Source: Ganoderma boninense
Lineage: Eukaryota > Basidiomycota > Agaricomycetes > Polyporales > Polyporaceae
Assembly: GCA_002900995.3 (NCBI GenBank)
Contig: CM035304.1
Span: 2,698,823-2,762,822 of the forward strand
Direction: 5' to 3'
DNA: 64,000 bases
The position numbers were made by a program, and so were the translations under genes. Below the pieces are notes generated by a model that ran no database searches, was not told where the DNA came from, and saw nothing but the letters and a program-made list of their open reading frames with translations. Shown piece by piece: positions 1 through 12,100 of this stretch; the stretch's first letter is position 1, and every line of letters begins with the position of its first letter.

Positions 1-2590
1 CATCCTACTGAGCCCGAGATTTGCGTGTATCTTCGCTGTAGCTGACACATGGGAACCACAGCACTACCACTGGCCGGCCGCGGCCACAGCTCGCCGCTCG
101 AAACTATCCATGGAATCCAAGCCGCGTGCCAATAAGTACCTGAGGACAGCCTTTCCTCCCACCCGCCTTAGTGGTCTCTGACAAACCCTCGACAATTCAC
201 TTCACATCGACTCAAGTTGGCTGAGCACCTTTGGCAGTACATGCCAACCGCGGCCATCGATGCACAGTCCCACGTCGCAATTTCGTTGCGCCCTCGCCCT
301 CACCGCCCGTTCAATCATTTCGCGTCGGCTCTACGCGCAAGAACGTAAAGAAGCGAATCGTCGCAGCGGCCTCGTTCTCATGCCGGCTGGTAGATAGCTT
401 CTACGGACGGCCTAGAGCGTCAGCAGATACACCTCATACCACCGCTCGCCCCTTGACGCGCAGGACGTGGGGTTTATGAGTAGCTCGCAGCTCGCTGTTT
501 CAGGACCACTCTCACCAAGTTCTCTCACGTCTCCCTTGGCCCCCCGACTCCTCTCCTTTGCCTTGTCAACTGTTAACCAACCCATGTCCGCCAATTCGAC
601 TCACGAGTTCCCTGCCCCGGTCGGCGGAGTGCCAGATGCCTTCGATTTCCTGCCCTCCATCGTCTTCGCTGCCCTGTATGCTTCCCTGATCCCCATTGTC
701 GTCTGGAGAATGGCACACCCGCGTTCACGCACCACCGTCCTCATCGGCACGTCTGGTTTCACCATCGAGCGGTATGTCCCCCTCCACTCCCGCCCACCAT
801 CCGCCCCACTCCTACCAGCACCATCACCCCAGTCCGTCATCATCATGATGGCCGAACGCTGACTGCCTTTCCCATCCTGTGTATTATGGTATACTAGGGT
901 TGTCTCGTTCTCCTTGCGGGCGAAGGCTGCGCGGGACGCCGCCTTCCGCGCGAACACCGGCGTCGAGACGTACTTCCAGACGAGCTACAGCGGGGCGTTC
1001 ATCGCGATCGGCCAGGACCTCGTCAACCTCCTCCGCGCACTCCTCGTCGCGTCCACCCTCGGCGGCGACATGCTCGCCCGCCACAAGCTCACCCCGCCGC
1101 ACGTCCGCAAGGCGCAGAAGAAGCAGCTCAAGAAGCGCACCCCCAGCGAGATCGAGCTCGCCCTCATGCACCGTGCCCGGGCCAGCGACCTGGAAGAGGA
1201 GCCTGGTGAGGGAGAAGGGGTGCACGAGGTCGAGCTTGGGGAGGGATATGCGGCGAGTGCCAGGACCGCTGGCAGCGGGGGCGGGCTCGAGTTCGAGGAC
1301 CAGACGATGCTCCGCAAGACGATGCGGACGTGGCTCGGGGTCGCAGTTCTCCTGTTCCTGATCGCTGTGGTCGTGAGCGGGATCGCGGGCGGGATTTACA
1401 AGGAAGCGGTTCAAGGCAGCAGCGCCACTGGAACTCTCGTGCGGTCTCTCTGGTGCGTACCTTGGTACCTTCCTCTCTCGTTGACGGGCTATGGCCGTGA
1501 GCTGGATTGGTCGTTGCTGACTGGGGAACGCCGTTGGCAGGTACGTGAGCACCGTGCTCGCCATCGTCCTGCTTGTGGGCGGGGCCTTCACCGCGCTGTG
1601 CGCGTCCTACAAGCTGCCCCGGGTCCCACGCACATCCGCGCTGTTGATCGTCCTCGTGGCGGGCCTCCTGGTAAGTCTTCACCGGCACCTCCCACCGACG
1701 CCCCACCCCCCGCATCACTGACCGTTAAATATCCCCTCCAGACCATCATCGGGGCCTACCGCATCACCGTCATCTCGCACTCCACAACGTCGCTCTTCTC
1801 GACCGCGCCGGGGTCGCAAAACTCCACGCGCGAAAAGATCTTGTTCTATGCGCTGCACGTCGCGCCCCAGTACGTCTCTGTCGCCATCCTCGTGTCCCTC
1901 AATGCCCGCCGCGTCTTCGGGACCGGCCCGTGGGGCGACATGCCGGCGTGCAAGCGACCCGAAACCCAAGGCAACCGGTACGGCCGAGGGAGAGAGCGGG
2001 AGTCTGGCGCAGGAACCCGCTCCTAGCTGGCTGCGGTTGGCGATGAGGTTGTTGTCGAAGAACAGATTCTGAGCCGCGGGTCCTGGGTCCTGGGTCCTGG
2101 CCGTGGCACCTGCGGGCACAGACGAGAGGGCGCGGCGACTCGAACTTTCACTTTCCAGTATCTAATCACAAGCTATATTCAGTGTCGAGTGCGCGGCACC
2201 CGGGTCTCCCGGACTAACGCAGATGTGGCAGCCTTTTTCCAGCTTTCGGAAGGATCCCCACGGCGAATGTGCTAATGATTCCTAGCTTGTGAGGCTTGGG
2301 CGACGCCGACGTCGGCGTGCACACCAGGGAGGTAAGCCCATGCCTTTGTCTCTTCGGGAGACGCACGTCCTTCTAGCTTGGGGTTTGTTCGGAGATGTCG
2401 GTTGGCAGTACGATACAGCGCCCTTTGTGGGCAGGGCTTGGAAGTCACGCCTTGCCATGGCCAGTAGTCGGGCGGGTCTGCCGGATGGCCTGCGACCGAT
2501 TTCACTATTGGAATTGTTGGTGAGAAAGTAGACCACACGCAGGCACGCCGTCAGCGATCATCGTACCTGAGGTGGTTCGGCAGTGCATGG
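1..2590 (+). repeat. Duplicated unit, copy 1 (gene A1 plus both flanks)
   Basis: This block contains gene A1 and about 580 nt of 5' and 560 nt of 3' flank that can be aligned by eye with the blocks at 3890-6830 (direct) and 32760-35285 (inverted). Shared landmarks are the stretch around 20-60 (cccgagatttgcgt, then gaaccacagc), the stretch around 2150-2200 (taatcacaagc) and the stretch around 2476-2570 (cgggcgggt, then caggcacgccgtcag). The left end may extend beyond the window. The flank homology shows that a genomic segment was copied, not just a transcript. Confidence 0.75.
584..2026 (+). CDS. Uncharacterised multi-pass membrane protein, family A copy 1 (A1)
   Basis: Four exons (584-771, 898-1452, 1541-1670, 1742-2026) with GT-AG introns encode about 385 residues. 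Hydrophobic segments are visible at about residues 20-40 (PSIVFAALYASLIPIVVW), in the conserved TSYSGAFIAIGQDLVNLLRA stretch, at WLGVAVLLFLIAVVVSGIAG, at VSTVLAIVLLVGGAFTALC, at LLIVLVAGLL, and near the C-terminus (LHVAPQYVSVAILVSLN), so six or seven membrane spans are likely. A charged, variable loop (EEEPGEGEG) separates the two halves. The start is fixed by alignment with A2 and A3 (THEFPAPVGG near the N-terminus). Compared with A3, about 4 extra nt near 1940-1950 shift the frame, so the tail after GTGPWGD differs from both paralogues; the homologous frame would end at 2072. I do not recognise a named family; the layout is receptor-like, but no ligand or function can be inferred. Confidence 0.75.
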
Positions 2591-3889
2591 TTTGAAAACA
2601 AGCTGCGCCCGCTGCGGGGTGTCCGTGGGACGAGGTAGGACCTCCGCGACGCCGAAGGAGCTATCTGCACCTGAGGACGCCATTAACACTACGGATGGAG
2701 CTTACCATCGCATTCGAGGTGGCGGGCGGCTACGAGACCACCGTTTGTGGCGTGATCATCGAGGCGGCATGATCTCACTGGCAGGGCTTGTTCGTGAGCA
2801 TGCTTAAAATCTCACGTCAACAGCCCAGCCAGCATAACCTGAGGCTCCTCCGAGACGAGGAGATTGCACACGCTGACTGTATCTCGGCCGGTATCCGACT
2901 GAATGGCCGTGAAAGGCATTGAAGATGGAGGCTGCAGGCCTATTGGCGACGGGATGCCTGTCGGCCGCATAACCACAGAACAGAGATATGCGAGGCCCTG
3001 TTTCCGATAAACGGAGGAGGCTGATGCGTCGGGTTGCAGCTGACCGTGTCTAAGGCTCAGGAAGCTCGCCTCTCCCTGTTCCGGCCGTTCCTCGCCGATT
3101 GCCTGCAGCGCTCGAGCTCATGGTACTCAATTTACAAGAATGGTGAGATCGAAAGTACCGCGCTGCCCTCACCCATGGGCTCATGTGGCTGGTTCAGTGT
3201 GGGCGCCAGTGGGCCTTTATTTGTGCTCACAGCGAGAATCCACTTGTCTCCCAAGACAGACGATCGGTGACCTTATTGCTTGGGGAAAGGACGATCAAGC
3301 AGCCGCAGCGTAGCAGCTCGTTTACCGCCGCCGCCGCCAATTCTTACTCCTCACGGGCATAGCGGATGGAGAGCAGTATATTTGCCAAAACATGGGGGCG
3401 AAGTCGAGGCAAAATGAGTGGTCGAGAGCGAGCGAGTTGAGATATTTCCAGGACCAACTCACGCAAAAGCAAGCGGGAACCGTAAAGGAGCAAAAACAGC
3501 GTAGGAGCTAGGCGCTTAGGCGACTTCCGGGTTCCGGCGTTTCCTAAGCGAGTCTGCCGATCCTTTCAGAGGCTCCTCGTCGCTCGACCCGCTATCGACC
3601 TTGACCCTGACTTTGCATCCATTCCTTTGTTCAAGAAGCTCAACGGCCCCCGTGAGTCGAATGTTGCTTGAAACTCTTCCTACCGACCTCTGAGTCGGAT
3701 AAGCGGCGCCGTAAAATCATCGATCGGAGAACACAAACACGTTCATCGCTAGTGACCATCTGGGTACTCTCCATACTGCCAAAGGTTATCTGTTGATATT
3801 CTACGTGCTTATGTGCAGGTATTGCATTCAAGTAGCGCCGGTCTTGGAGGTCCAATTGGGCTTTGGTTCGCGGTCTCTACGCTTTGAGT
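2591..3889. other. Intergenic, no gene recognised
   Basis: No exon chain with fungal splice sites and no similarity to anything else in the window was seen. Open frames here are short. Confidence 0.4.
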
Positions 3890-4489
3890 CTTCTAGCGAA
3901 GCGATGGCCGGACATCAAGTTCGAAAAATAGCCTTGCTGATCCCGAGATTTGCGTAGTATATGTATTTGCCTTCGACTGACATATCCGTACCACAGCGCC
4001 GCTACCGGACGGCCGCAGCTCTCCGTTCGAAGCTGACCGTGGAACTCAGACCGCGTAGCCGATACCTGGGGAGCAGCCACCTACCTCGGTAGCCTCGACA
4101 ACTTAGTGCCACCCGCTCGAGGTCGCTAAACACTTTTGGCAATGTATGAAAACGCTGGCTCTCCCTGCACAGTCCTACGCAGCACTTTCCTCTCCTTCTC
4201 GCGGCTCGCCGCCCCTACGGCCATTCCGCATTGGCTCCATCTGCCGGAAGCGGGTCGTCGCAGGGTCTCGTTCTCATGCCCACTCGATAAGTTAGCTTCT
4301 ACGGACGGCCTAAGACGTCAGCAACAACATCTCACAGTACCGGGTACCACCCTGCCCGTTGTCCCGAGCCCATGGAGCTTATGAGCAGGGCGCACCGCTG
4401 GCCTACGGGCACCACTTTCAAGAATTCACCTTCGACATTCATCATCTTTGGTCTACAGAAACTCGTTCCCGGCTTCGTCTCTGCAACGC

Positions 4490-5961
4490 ATGTCCAAGAA
4501 CGCGACACACGAGTTCCCTGCCCCGGTCGGCGGGATTCCCGATGCGTTCGACTTCGCTCCCTCCATCGTCTTCATCATCCTCTACGCGATCGTCGTCCCC
4601 ATCGCAATCTGGAGACTCGTACATCCACGCTCGCGCAGCGCAGTCCTCATCGGCACGACGCTCTTCAGCATCGAACGGTACGTCCCCGTCCCGCGCCGCT
4701 TTCCTCAGGCTCCAAACACCGTTTCTCCCCCCCACCCTGGCCTCGCGCTCATTGCTCCCCCACTTGCTGTGCAGGGTCGTGTCGTTCGCCCTGCGCGCAA
4801 AAGCCGCGCGCGACGCGGCCTTTCGCGCGAACACGGGCCTCGAGACGTACCTCCAGACGAGCTACACCAGCGGGTTCATCGCGATCGGTCAGGACCTCGT
4901 CAACCTCCTCCGCACGCTCCTCGTCGCGTCCACCCTCGGCGGCGACATGCTCGCGCGCCACAAGCTCACCCCGCCGCACGTCCGCAAGGCGCATAAGCGG
5001 AGGCGGACAGACAGCGAGGTCGAGCTCGTGCCGCGCGGACCGGCGGGAGACGAGGGGCAGGACACTTCAGAGCTCGAGGAGGTATACGTTGCCGAGGTCG
5101 AGGCCGACATGGAGACGGGGACCGCGGAAGGCGACGGCGCGAGTGCTAGGACGGACGTGAGCGAGCCGGAGTTTGCGGACCAGACGAAGCTGCGCAAGAG
5201 GATCCGGAGGTGGCTTGGGGCTGCGGGGCTCTTGTTCTTGATCGCGGTGATCTTGAGCGCAGTCGCGGGCATAAACTACAAGATCGCGGTCAGAGGAAGC
5301 CACGCGCGTCTGGTGCGCTCGCTCTGGTGCGTACTCACCGGTCACTGGTTAGAATCCCAGTGTGAGATGGTCATCGCTGACCCGCCGGACGATGTTTGTT
5401 GCTTCTAGGTATGTGAGCATGGTGCTCAGCGTTGCCCTCCTCGCCGCCGCGGCCGTCACCGCGCTCGTCGCGCTGAAGAAGTGGCCGCGGGTGCCCCGCA
5501 CGTCCGCGCTGTATGTCGTCCTCGTCTCCTGCCTCCTCGTACGTCTTCTCTAGCCTCCACCCCGCCGCCTCACCGTCAACTGATATGATCCTCGACCTCT
5601 CGTGCTCCCTCTGTCCAAATGTCCCGTCCCGCAGGCGATCGTGGGGGTCTACTGCCTAGCAGTGATCTCCCAGTCGACGACGTCCGTCTTCGCGACAGGG
5701 CCCGGGACGCAGAACTCGCTCGAGAACAAGGCCGCGTTCTACATGCTGCACGCCGTGCCCGAGTTCGCGTCCGTCGCCATCCTCCTGTCCCTTAACGCGC
5801 GCCGGGTGTTCGGCACCGGCCCGTGGGGCGACGTCCGCACACGCGACCCGAAGCCCAAGGCTGCTGCAATCAGCGCTACGGAGCCCGCGGCCGGGACTCG
5901 ACTCTGGCTGAGAGCTCTTCAAGCTCGAGCCGACTACGTTCGGCGATGGGGCTGGCGCTAG
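4490..5961 (+). CDS. Uncharacterised multi-pass membrane protein, family A copy 2 (A2)
   Basis: Four exons (4490-4677, 4775-5326, 5409-5538, 5635-5961) with the same intron positions and phases as A1 and A3 encode about 398 residues. The frame is open throughout, so this copy is the best template for the family. Conserved landmarks are THEFPAPVGG (N-terminus), NTGLETYLQTSY, GGDMLARHKLTPPHVRKA, the helix WLGAAGLLFLIAVILSAVAG, and VFGTGPWGD before a variable charged C-terminal tail. Six or seven membrane segments are likely and an acidic loop (about residues 190-240) is probably cytosolic. The function is unknown. Confidence 0.8.
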
Positions 5962-6102
5962 TACTGTCAGTGTCGGGGAACGCATCCGGAGGCGTGTGCG
6001 GTGTGTGGTATGTTGCGTTCCTGGGCCCGAAGGCCTGTGTACTGAGTACTGGGTGCGGATCGAGCTTTCACCTTGCAGTCTCTAATCACAAGCCATGTTC
6101 AG

Positions 6103-6269
6103 TTCCAAGTGCCAGGCCCGGGCTTCCGAGGCAATCGAAGCCGCAGCTTTCTTGAGCTTCGAGGGGGACGCGCTAGTTCTGCCCTACTGCACAAGTGTCA
6201 GTGAGGCCTTTGGGCGGATATCCCGGCGACGACAACGCGTCACGTTCCAGCGATACCAGCGAGGGTAAG
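6103..6269 (+). other. Conserved 3'-flank segment ending in a splice-donor-like GTAAGT
   Basis: Downstream of A2 an ATG-led frame (MFSSKCQARASEAIEAAAF at its start) runs into AGCGAGG|GTAAGTCC. Equivalent positions in the A1 flank (near 2330) and the A3 flank (near 32979, minus strand) also keep a GGTAAG(T/C)CC donor-like site. In A3 the frame stops after about 20 codons and in A1 the ATG is ATA. It may be a transcribed non-coding exon or a remnant of a once-linked small gene. Coding status is doubtful. Confidence 0.25.
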
Positions 6270-6519
6270 TCCAAGCCTTAGCACCTTATCTGCTGGCTGT
6301 ATGCGGCCCGGCCGGGGATGCGCACGCACCTTCCACTGACAAACTTAGCTTGGGGGCGTCCAAGTGTGCGGCGCTCCGCTGCTGCTCTTCGACGTCGCCG
6401 TCGCCGTCAGGTGCCAATGCGGCGACGTGCCGACTCCCGAGTGCCCGCTGCCGGGCCAATGCCCGTCGCTGGAGCATGCATATGCATGCGGGTTGGGGCG
6501 CGGCGTTTGCACGCTGTTC

Positions 6520-8490
6520 ACTGCTACTTACTTATGCGTCGGTTCAGCAGGTTTACTTTTAGTACCGGCCGGTCGGCGAATGGCAGTCACCGCTCAGCGC
6601 TCAGCGCTGAAGTCGCGCCCCTCCTTCCATATGCATGGCGAGCAAGTACTTAAGTAAGTCAATCGGGCGGGTTTCCCGGACGACCTGCGATCGGTTTGAC
6701 TGTTGGAACTCTGTTGGTCACAGGTCGGATTCAGAGGGAAGACTCCGCCCAGGCACGCCGTCAGTACTCCTCGCAGTGCCGTACCTGAGGGCTGAGGGCT
6801 GAGGTGTTCACAGAACGGGCTGCGAACACATCAGGCATCAGTTGAGAGCGTTCTTGATGGATGTATACTTACTGTAAGTATATCGGAGCGCTCCAATCTT
6901 CCCTGTTCTCCTTCTCTTCCTCTTGCACCCGAGGTCCGGGTGGCGCACGGAACGCCCTTGAAGCTTGAAATTCGTGTCGGATGATGCTGCATGTGACGAG
7001 GACACTCGCTCTTCCGTGCGAAGTTTGCACGAGTGGGTGGCAGAGATAAGTACTTACATCACAATCGCGGACACGGAGCTGTCGAGCACCACAGAGTCTG
7101 GGGGAGGCTGCGGGTCCGTACGTCGGTGTGTAGCTTGTGGCCATGACAGTCTGTAAATATATCCCTCAACATTTGAATGCTCTGATCACAAGTATCATGC
7201 TCTTCGTCATCTTCGAAATCAAGCAGAAGCAATCGTGCAAGAGTGAGTGCCTACTTACTTACCGTTTTCATATTCGCGAGCCAGCTGTGTGAGTGGCCAC
7301 CGGTACTGATCGGGCCCTGTTTATTTATACATGTTCAACTTGAGCTGTGTCCGCCGCCCACCGTCCTATCGTGTCCAAAGCCTCGCGGCGACATATGTAC
7401 AGATCGGACGGCGTACACATATACTTATACATAGTCGCACCAGCGAGCGCCGTGCCCTCCATGAGGTCAATCGGACATACGAACATTAACACAAACTTAG
7501 TCGTTACTGAGCGTAACGTTGACGGCACCCGAGCCGGCGGCATCGAAAAAGGATCGACCGCCTATCGCCATAGCCTATCGACCCTCGGCGGCGGACATCG
7601 GACCCGGAGGAAAGCAAGCACCTCTTTTACGTCGTGGGCCGGCGGTCGTGAGTCTGGAGTCTCGCCTCTGGCCTCACCCAATTCGGATTCGGAATCAAAT
7701 CCCAAGAAATTACAATTTCAGGATATGCCCGCACACACCGGCGCCCAGCCGTGTTCGCGGCCGAGAGTGGTGGGTGGGGTGCCTGGCCGCCTGCCGAGCC
7801 GTCGAGGCTAGCGCTCCCGAGGCTGGGCGCGCCGCGCTGAGGGCGGAAGGCGGAGGACGGAGGACGGACCTGGCACTGTCGAAGCAACGACCGAGGACTG
7901 ATCGCTTCAGATTCTGCCGATGGGCGGGCTCGCGCGTCGCGCGCGTGGTGCTCTCTGGTGATTCGCGAGGGGCGGGCTTTGGAGGTTGCTGCGGGTGTGC
8001 AGCTGGGAAGGTGTCGCGAGCCCCGAGGAATGGGAGGGCGCGAGGAGTTGGTGGCTTTACTGTATGCTTATGTATGTAAGTGCTGCGTTTCGGAGTCGAG
8101 GCGGCTTCTGGCAGCTTGGCCAGCTCGCAATTCATTGATGGCGGAGATAAATGGGCATGCTCGTGCATATGTTTTCTGGGGGTGGGTGGAGCAAAACGTT
8201 AATTTGTGAGCATGGACGAGTTTCGTTTGCTGGCAGAGGATGATGGGGTCACTCATCCACCGCAGACCACGAGGACTGGCAGGCGCTGGGATTGGACACG
8301 TCCGGGATCGAACCGGACCCCTCTCGCAAACCAATTGCTAAGCGAGCGTGATAACCAACTACACCACGTGCCCATGGATTTTCCGCTTTTCTGACAAACA
8401 AGCGAAGGGTAAGTAAGTACTTAAAAGGGAGGAGGACAGGACAAACAAACGCACATGCGAAGTCCAGACTGAGACTTACTTACTTGGAAG
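6520..8490. repeat. Intergenic zone rich in AAGT/ACTT tetranucleotide motifs
   Basis: Short near-palindromic runs of AAGT or its complement recur here: about 6526 (TACTTACTTA), 6646 (GTACTTAAGTAAGT), 6868 (ATACTTACTGTAAGTAT), 7048 (TAAGTACTTAC), 7250 (CTACTTACTTAC), 8408 (GGTAAGTAAGTACTTA) and 8473 (ACTTACTTACTT). The last two sit on one side of the tRNA gene. No protein gene was recognised between 6831 and 8292. The motif is also seen near 14090 and 18130-18270. Function unknown. Confidence 0.4.
8293..8373 (-). tRNA. tRNA-Ala (anticodon AGC) with a 7-nt intron
   Basis: On the minus strand the sequence folds as a cloverleaf. The acceptor GGGCACG pairs with CGTGTCC (one G-T wobble) before discriminator A. 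The D arm starts GTGTAGTTGGTTATCAC. The anticodon stem CTCGC/GCGAG encloses TTAGCA followed by an extra ATTGGTT and T, and the T arm is TCCGG-TTCGATC-CCGGA. With a 7-nt loop, the anticodon is AGC and the insert after position 37 is a canonical short eukaryotic tRNA intron. The B-box GGTTCGATCCC is intact. Confidence 0.93.
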
Positions 8491-9135
8491 ACACTTCTTC
8501 AAATGCAGTAGTTCTTCAAGGTTTTGACCACCAGGGCCGGAGCTTTGTCGAGCCGCGCAGAGGTCCGCGATGGTCTGCGAGCATCCAGCGCACGCCCAGC
8601 AGGCAGCCACGCCAATGAAACGCAGACTCGGGCGGCAGAGCCACTCGTGGCGAGGATGTCACCGCCTCAAGGTGTTCCTGGCGTGGCTGTTTGCATCGAC
8701 GACCGCTAAGTAGCGCTTGGCTCATTTATGTAAAGTCCCAAGGCACTGGGTGGAGGAAATGGACCAGGTACAGGACCACAAGGGCAGTAGTTGCGCGATA
8801 ACAAACACATCTGACGCGTGCGAGCCTGGCGATCAGAGGATGTCAATATGCGTGGCACCGCGGGCTGGGGGACGCTGGGGAGGGCGGCGTCGGGGCTGGC
8901 GCGAGGGGGTGCGGCGTTGTTCTCATGGGGGAGAGGGTGGAAGATGGGGATACGTGGGAGGAGGGTCGGGGGAAGGGGCGGGATGGGAGGCAAAGAGGGA
9001 CGGTGGATTGGGAGGAGTGCCATATATGGGAGCCAGGTACGAGTGATGTGCCTGGAGGGAAGAGGGCCAAATGGACACCGCCAGGACAGAGGCCGTCTGT
9101 TCCCTCCTCCCTCCCCACCGCTCCCTCCCCCCTCC
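8374..9135. other. Intergenic region and 5' region of the OPT gene
   Basis: No gene was recognised up to about 8800. From about 8880 the plus strand is G-rich (GGGAGG-type), and from 9090 to 9135 it becomes a C/T-rich tract immediately before the OPT start, a common arrangement upstream of fungal start codons. Confidence 0.4.
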
Positions 9136-12100
9136 ATGCCGCTCCGCCCGCCGTCCACCGCAGGCAGGCCCTCGTCCGCCCGCCCCTCCACAGCCCACAC
9201 CGGCCCCATCTCCCCCTTCTACTACGACCGCGATCCCCAGTACACCTACGAGTATGATATCGACGAGGAAGAAGAAGACGACGACGACGAGTCCGACGCA
9301 GGCGACGTCTTCGCCTTTGGTCCTCCCCCACCGCTACCTTTCCCGTAACCCCCCCACCCCCCACATTCGACCCCGCCGCCGTCGATCGCTCCGCCCCCGT
9401 CCCAGGCCCGTCCCAGCAACAGCAGCCATATCCTCGGCATCCATACCCGCTCTCACCTGTCGAATCGCCCCCCTCGACAGACTCTCAAAACCAGCAAGAC
9501 CAGAACGACGCCTACCGCCTACGACGCCTCCCTCCCACAACAGCCATCTCTACGCCTACTACCGGTAATACAGGCCGATTTACGGGCGTGAGCTCTGCTA
9601 TCAGCTCGCGGGAGGTTCATGTCTCTCTACCGACAGGAGACGAATCCACAGGAGACAAGGGGAAGGACAGGCCGCCCTCGACGACGCGCTCCATGAGCTT
9701 CCCGAGTGTCGCAGACTCTGCGTCCATCAAGTGAGTCCTCCGCTTTCCTGCGCACCGTTTCCGTCCGCTCGAGGGCCTCTGCGTGTTGGGCGGGTAAATG
9801 GCTTTCCCCTCCGATTTCCCACATCTTCCCCCCTCGTTTGCTGTTCGTTTTCGTGTACTCGACACCCGCCTCTCTTCGAAACTTGCGATCCTGATACAAG
9901 CATTCCAAACGAATGCAATTACCGCGAAGGCCTTGGCACTGCCCACTCTTTCCTTGGCACTTCCCCACCGACCCAGGTATCCCTTGTGACATTTGGCTTC
10001 TTTCGATCTTGAGCATGCCCGCCGTCCATCTACGCAGAGTGTCCCTTGATGACAGATAGCTGGTGTGATGTGGGCCCGAACCCTACTGACCGTCTTCTGA
10101 AGGATGGAGTTCCCCTTCGAGGACGAGGACGAGGATAGCCCATATCCCGAAGTCCGAGCATCCGTCTCAAATATCGACGACACGGAGATGCCCGCCATGA
10201 CACTGAGGATGTGGTCTATTGGGTTGGTGCTGACGCTCGCTGCGGGGTATGTCCTCATGTTATGTCTTGGACGATGAACCTTACTTATCGACGGCGCCTT
10301 TCAGATGTGCGAACCTGTTCTTCAACTTCCGACAACCAGCACCATCAATCGTTTCCAATGTCCTGCTTCTTATAGCACATCCCATAGGCAAGTTGTCTGC
10401 ACTGACCATGCCAATACGGACATATCGATTGCCCCGATGGATGGGTCCCCTCGGCGGCTACGAGTTCTCGCTCAACCCTGGCCCGTGGAACATCAAGGAA
10501 CATGCACTCGTCTACATCATGGCCAACGTCTCTATCGGCGTCCCGACTGCGCTTAATGCCGTCGTTGTCGCGGAGCTTGACTACGGAGTGAAGCTGGGCT
10601 ATGGGTTTAATGCGCTCCTCATCCTGGCAACCCAGCTCACCGGCTTCTCGCTTGCCGGCTTGTGCCGTCGATACCTTGTTTGGCCCGCGAGTATGGTCTG
10701 GCCGCAAAATCTCATTGTCTGCACCCTCCTCAATACGCTGCACGCCGAGGAGGAGGACGCGCGGGGAGGTATCACGCGATTCAAGTTCTTCTGTTATGCT
10801 GCCGTCGGCTCGTTCTTCTGGTTCTTCCTGCCTGGTACGTCTCGGCCTTCCTCGTCTCCATGGAACGTGCGGGCGTCTGCTGACTTTCTGACAGGTTACC
10901 TCTTCACTGCGCTGTCAATCTTCTCCTACGTGTGCTGGATCAAGCCGCAGGACGTCGTCGTCAACCAGCTCTTTGGCGTGTCTGGCGGCCTTGGCATGGG
11001 CATACTCACCTTCGACTGGGCCCAGATCACGTGGATTGGCAGTCCGCTCATGGTGCCCTGGTGGGCAGAGGTGCAGATCTTCGCGGGCTTCTTCATGGTG
11101 TACTGGATCCTCTGCCCGATCTTGTACTACACCAACGTACGTTCTTCTTGACGTATCTGTTCATTCCAGGACAATCAGCTGACACTGCCTCTGCCCTCGC
11201 TAGTCTTGGGATCTTTCGTACTTCCCGCTCATGGCCAACATACCGTACGACCGGTTCGGGCAGCCGTACAATGTCACGCGGGTGCTCACCGCGGACCAGA
11301 CGTTCGACCCGGCCGCGTTCGACAAGTACTCGCCGCTGTACCTGCCCGCATCGTTTGCGATCACTTACCTGATCGCCTTCGCGCTGTCATCGGCGATGAT
11401 CGTCCACACCGTCTTGTATCACGGCAAGACGGTCCTGCACGGCCTAACGCAGAGGCGCCTCGAGAAGGACGACATCCACGCGAAGCTCATGCGGGCGTAC
11501 CCAGAAGTACCCGACTGGTGGTACCTGCTCACCTTCATCGGGTGCTTCGCCCTCGCCATCGTTACCGCAGAGGTGCGCCTTTTTGTGTTATCGTTACTGT
11601 ACGCGGACATCCCGGCGGTCTGCTGACCCCGCCGTGCGCACGCAGGTTTGGCACACGGACATCCCGGTGTGGGCGCTGCTTCTTGCGATTGCGCTCCCGG
11701 TGACGTACATCGTCCCATCCGGATACGTCTACGCGCTGACGGGGCAGAACGTGAGCTTCCGTGCCCGCTCGGGGTTCATGTACGCGTATGCTGACACGCG
11801 GAGACTGGCGCGTTTCATTTTAGATTACGATCAACCTCCTTGCGCAGATTATTCCTGGCATGATCCTCCCGGGCAAGCCGCTCCCCAACATGGTACGCAC
11901 AAATGCCCCTCCCCTATTCCTCTTTCCCTTCACGCTGCCGATCTTGGCTCATTGCTTTCGCACGCCCACAGATCTTCAAGGCATATGCGGTGCAGACGCT
12001 CGCCGAGGGCACCGCCTTCGTGCAGGACCTCAAGCTGGGCCATTACGTGAAGCTTCCGCCCGGGCGACGTTCGTCGTCCAGCTCGTCTCCACGACGCTCG

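Larger units (their letters stand above)
3890..6830 (+). repeat. Duplicated unit, copy 2 (gene A2 plus both flanks)
   Basis: This is a direct tandem copy of the unit at 1-2590. The 5' flank aligns from about 3935 (cccgagatttgcgt) and the 3' flank to about 6820 (caggcacgccgtcag, then gtacctgagg). The copies differ at many flank positions, so the duplication is not recent. Confidence 0.75.

Noticed and set aside
231..479. ATG-like open frame upstream of A1, with similar frames upstream of A2 and A3
   Set aside because: Similarity reflects duplicated 5' flank DNA. The A2 version is out of frame relative to A1 and no splice join to A1 works, so it is treated as promoter/UTR.
884..1591. Long antisense open frame across A1
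   Set aside because: A typical GC-rich shadow of the real exons; it has no family motif.
9136..9348. Short acidic protein ending at 9348 as an independent gene
   Set aside because: One missing C at 9325-9329 connects it to a 130-codon continuation that splices in frame into the OPT gene.
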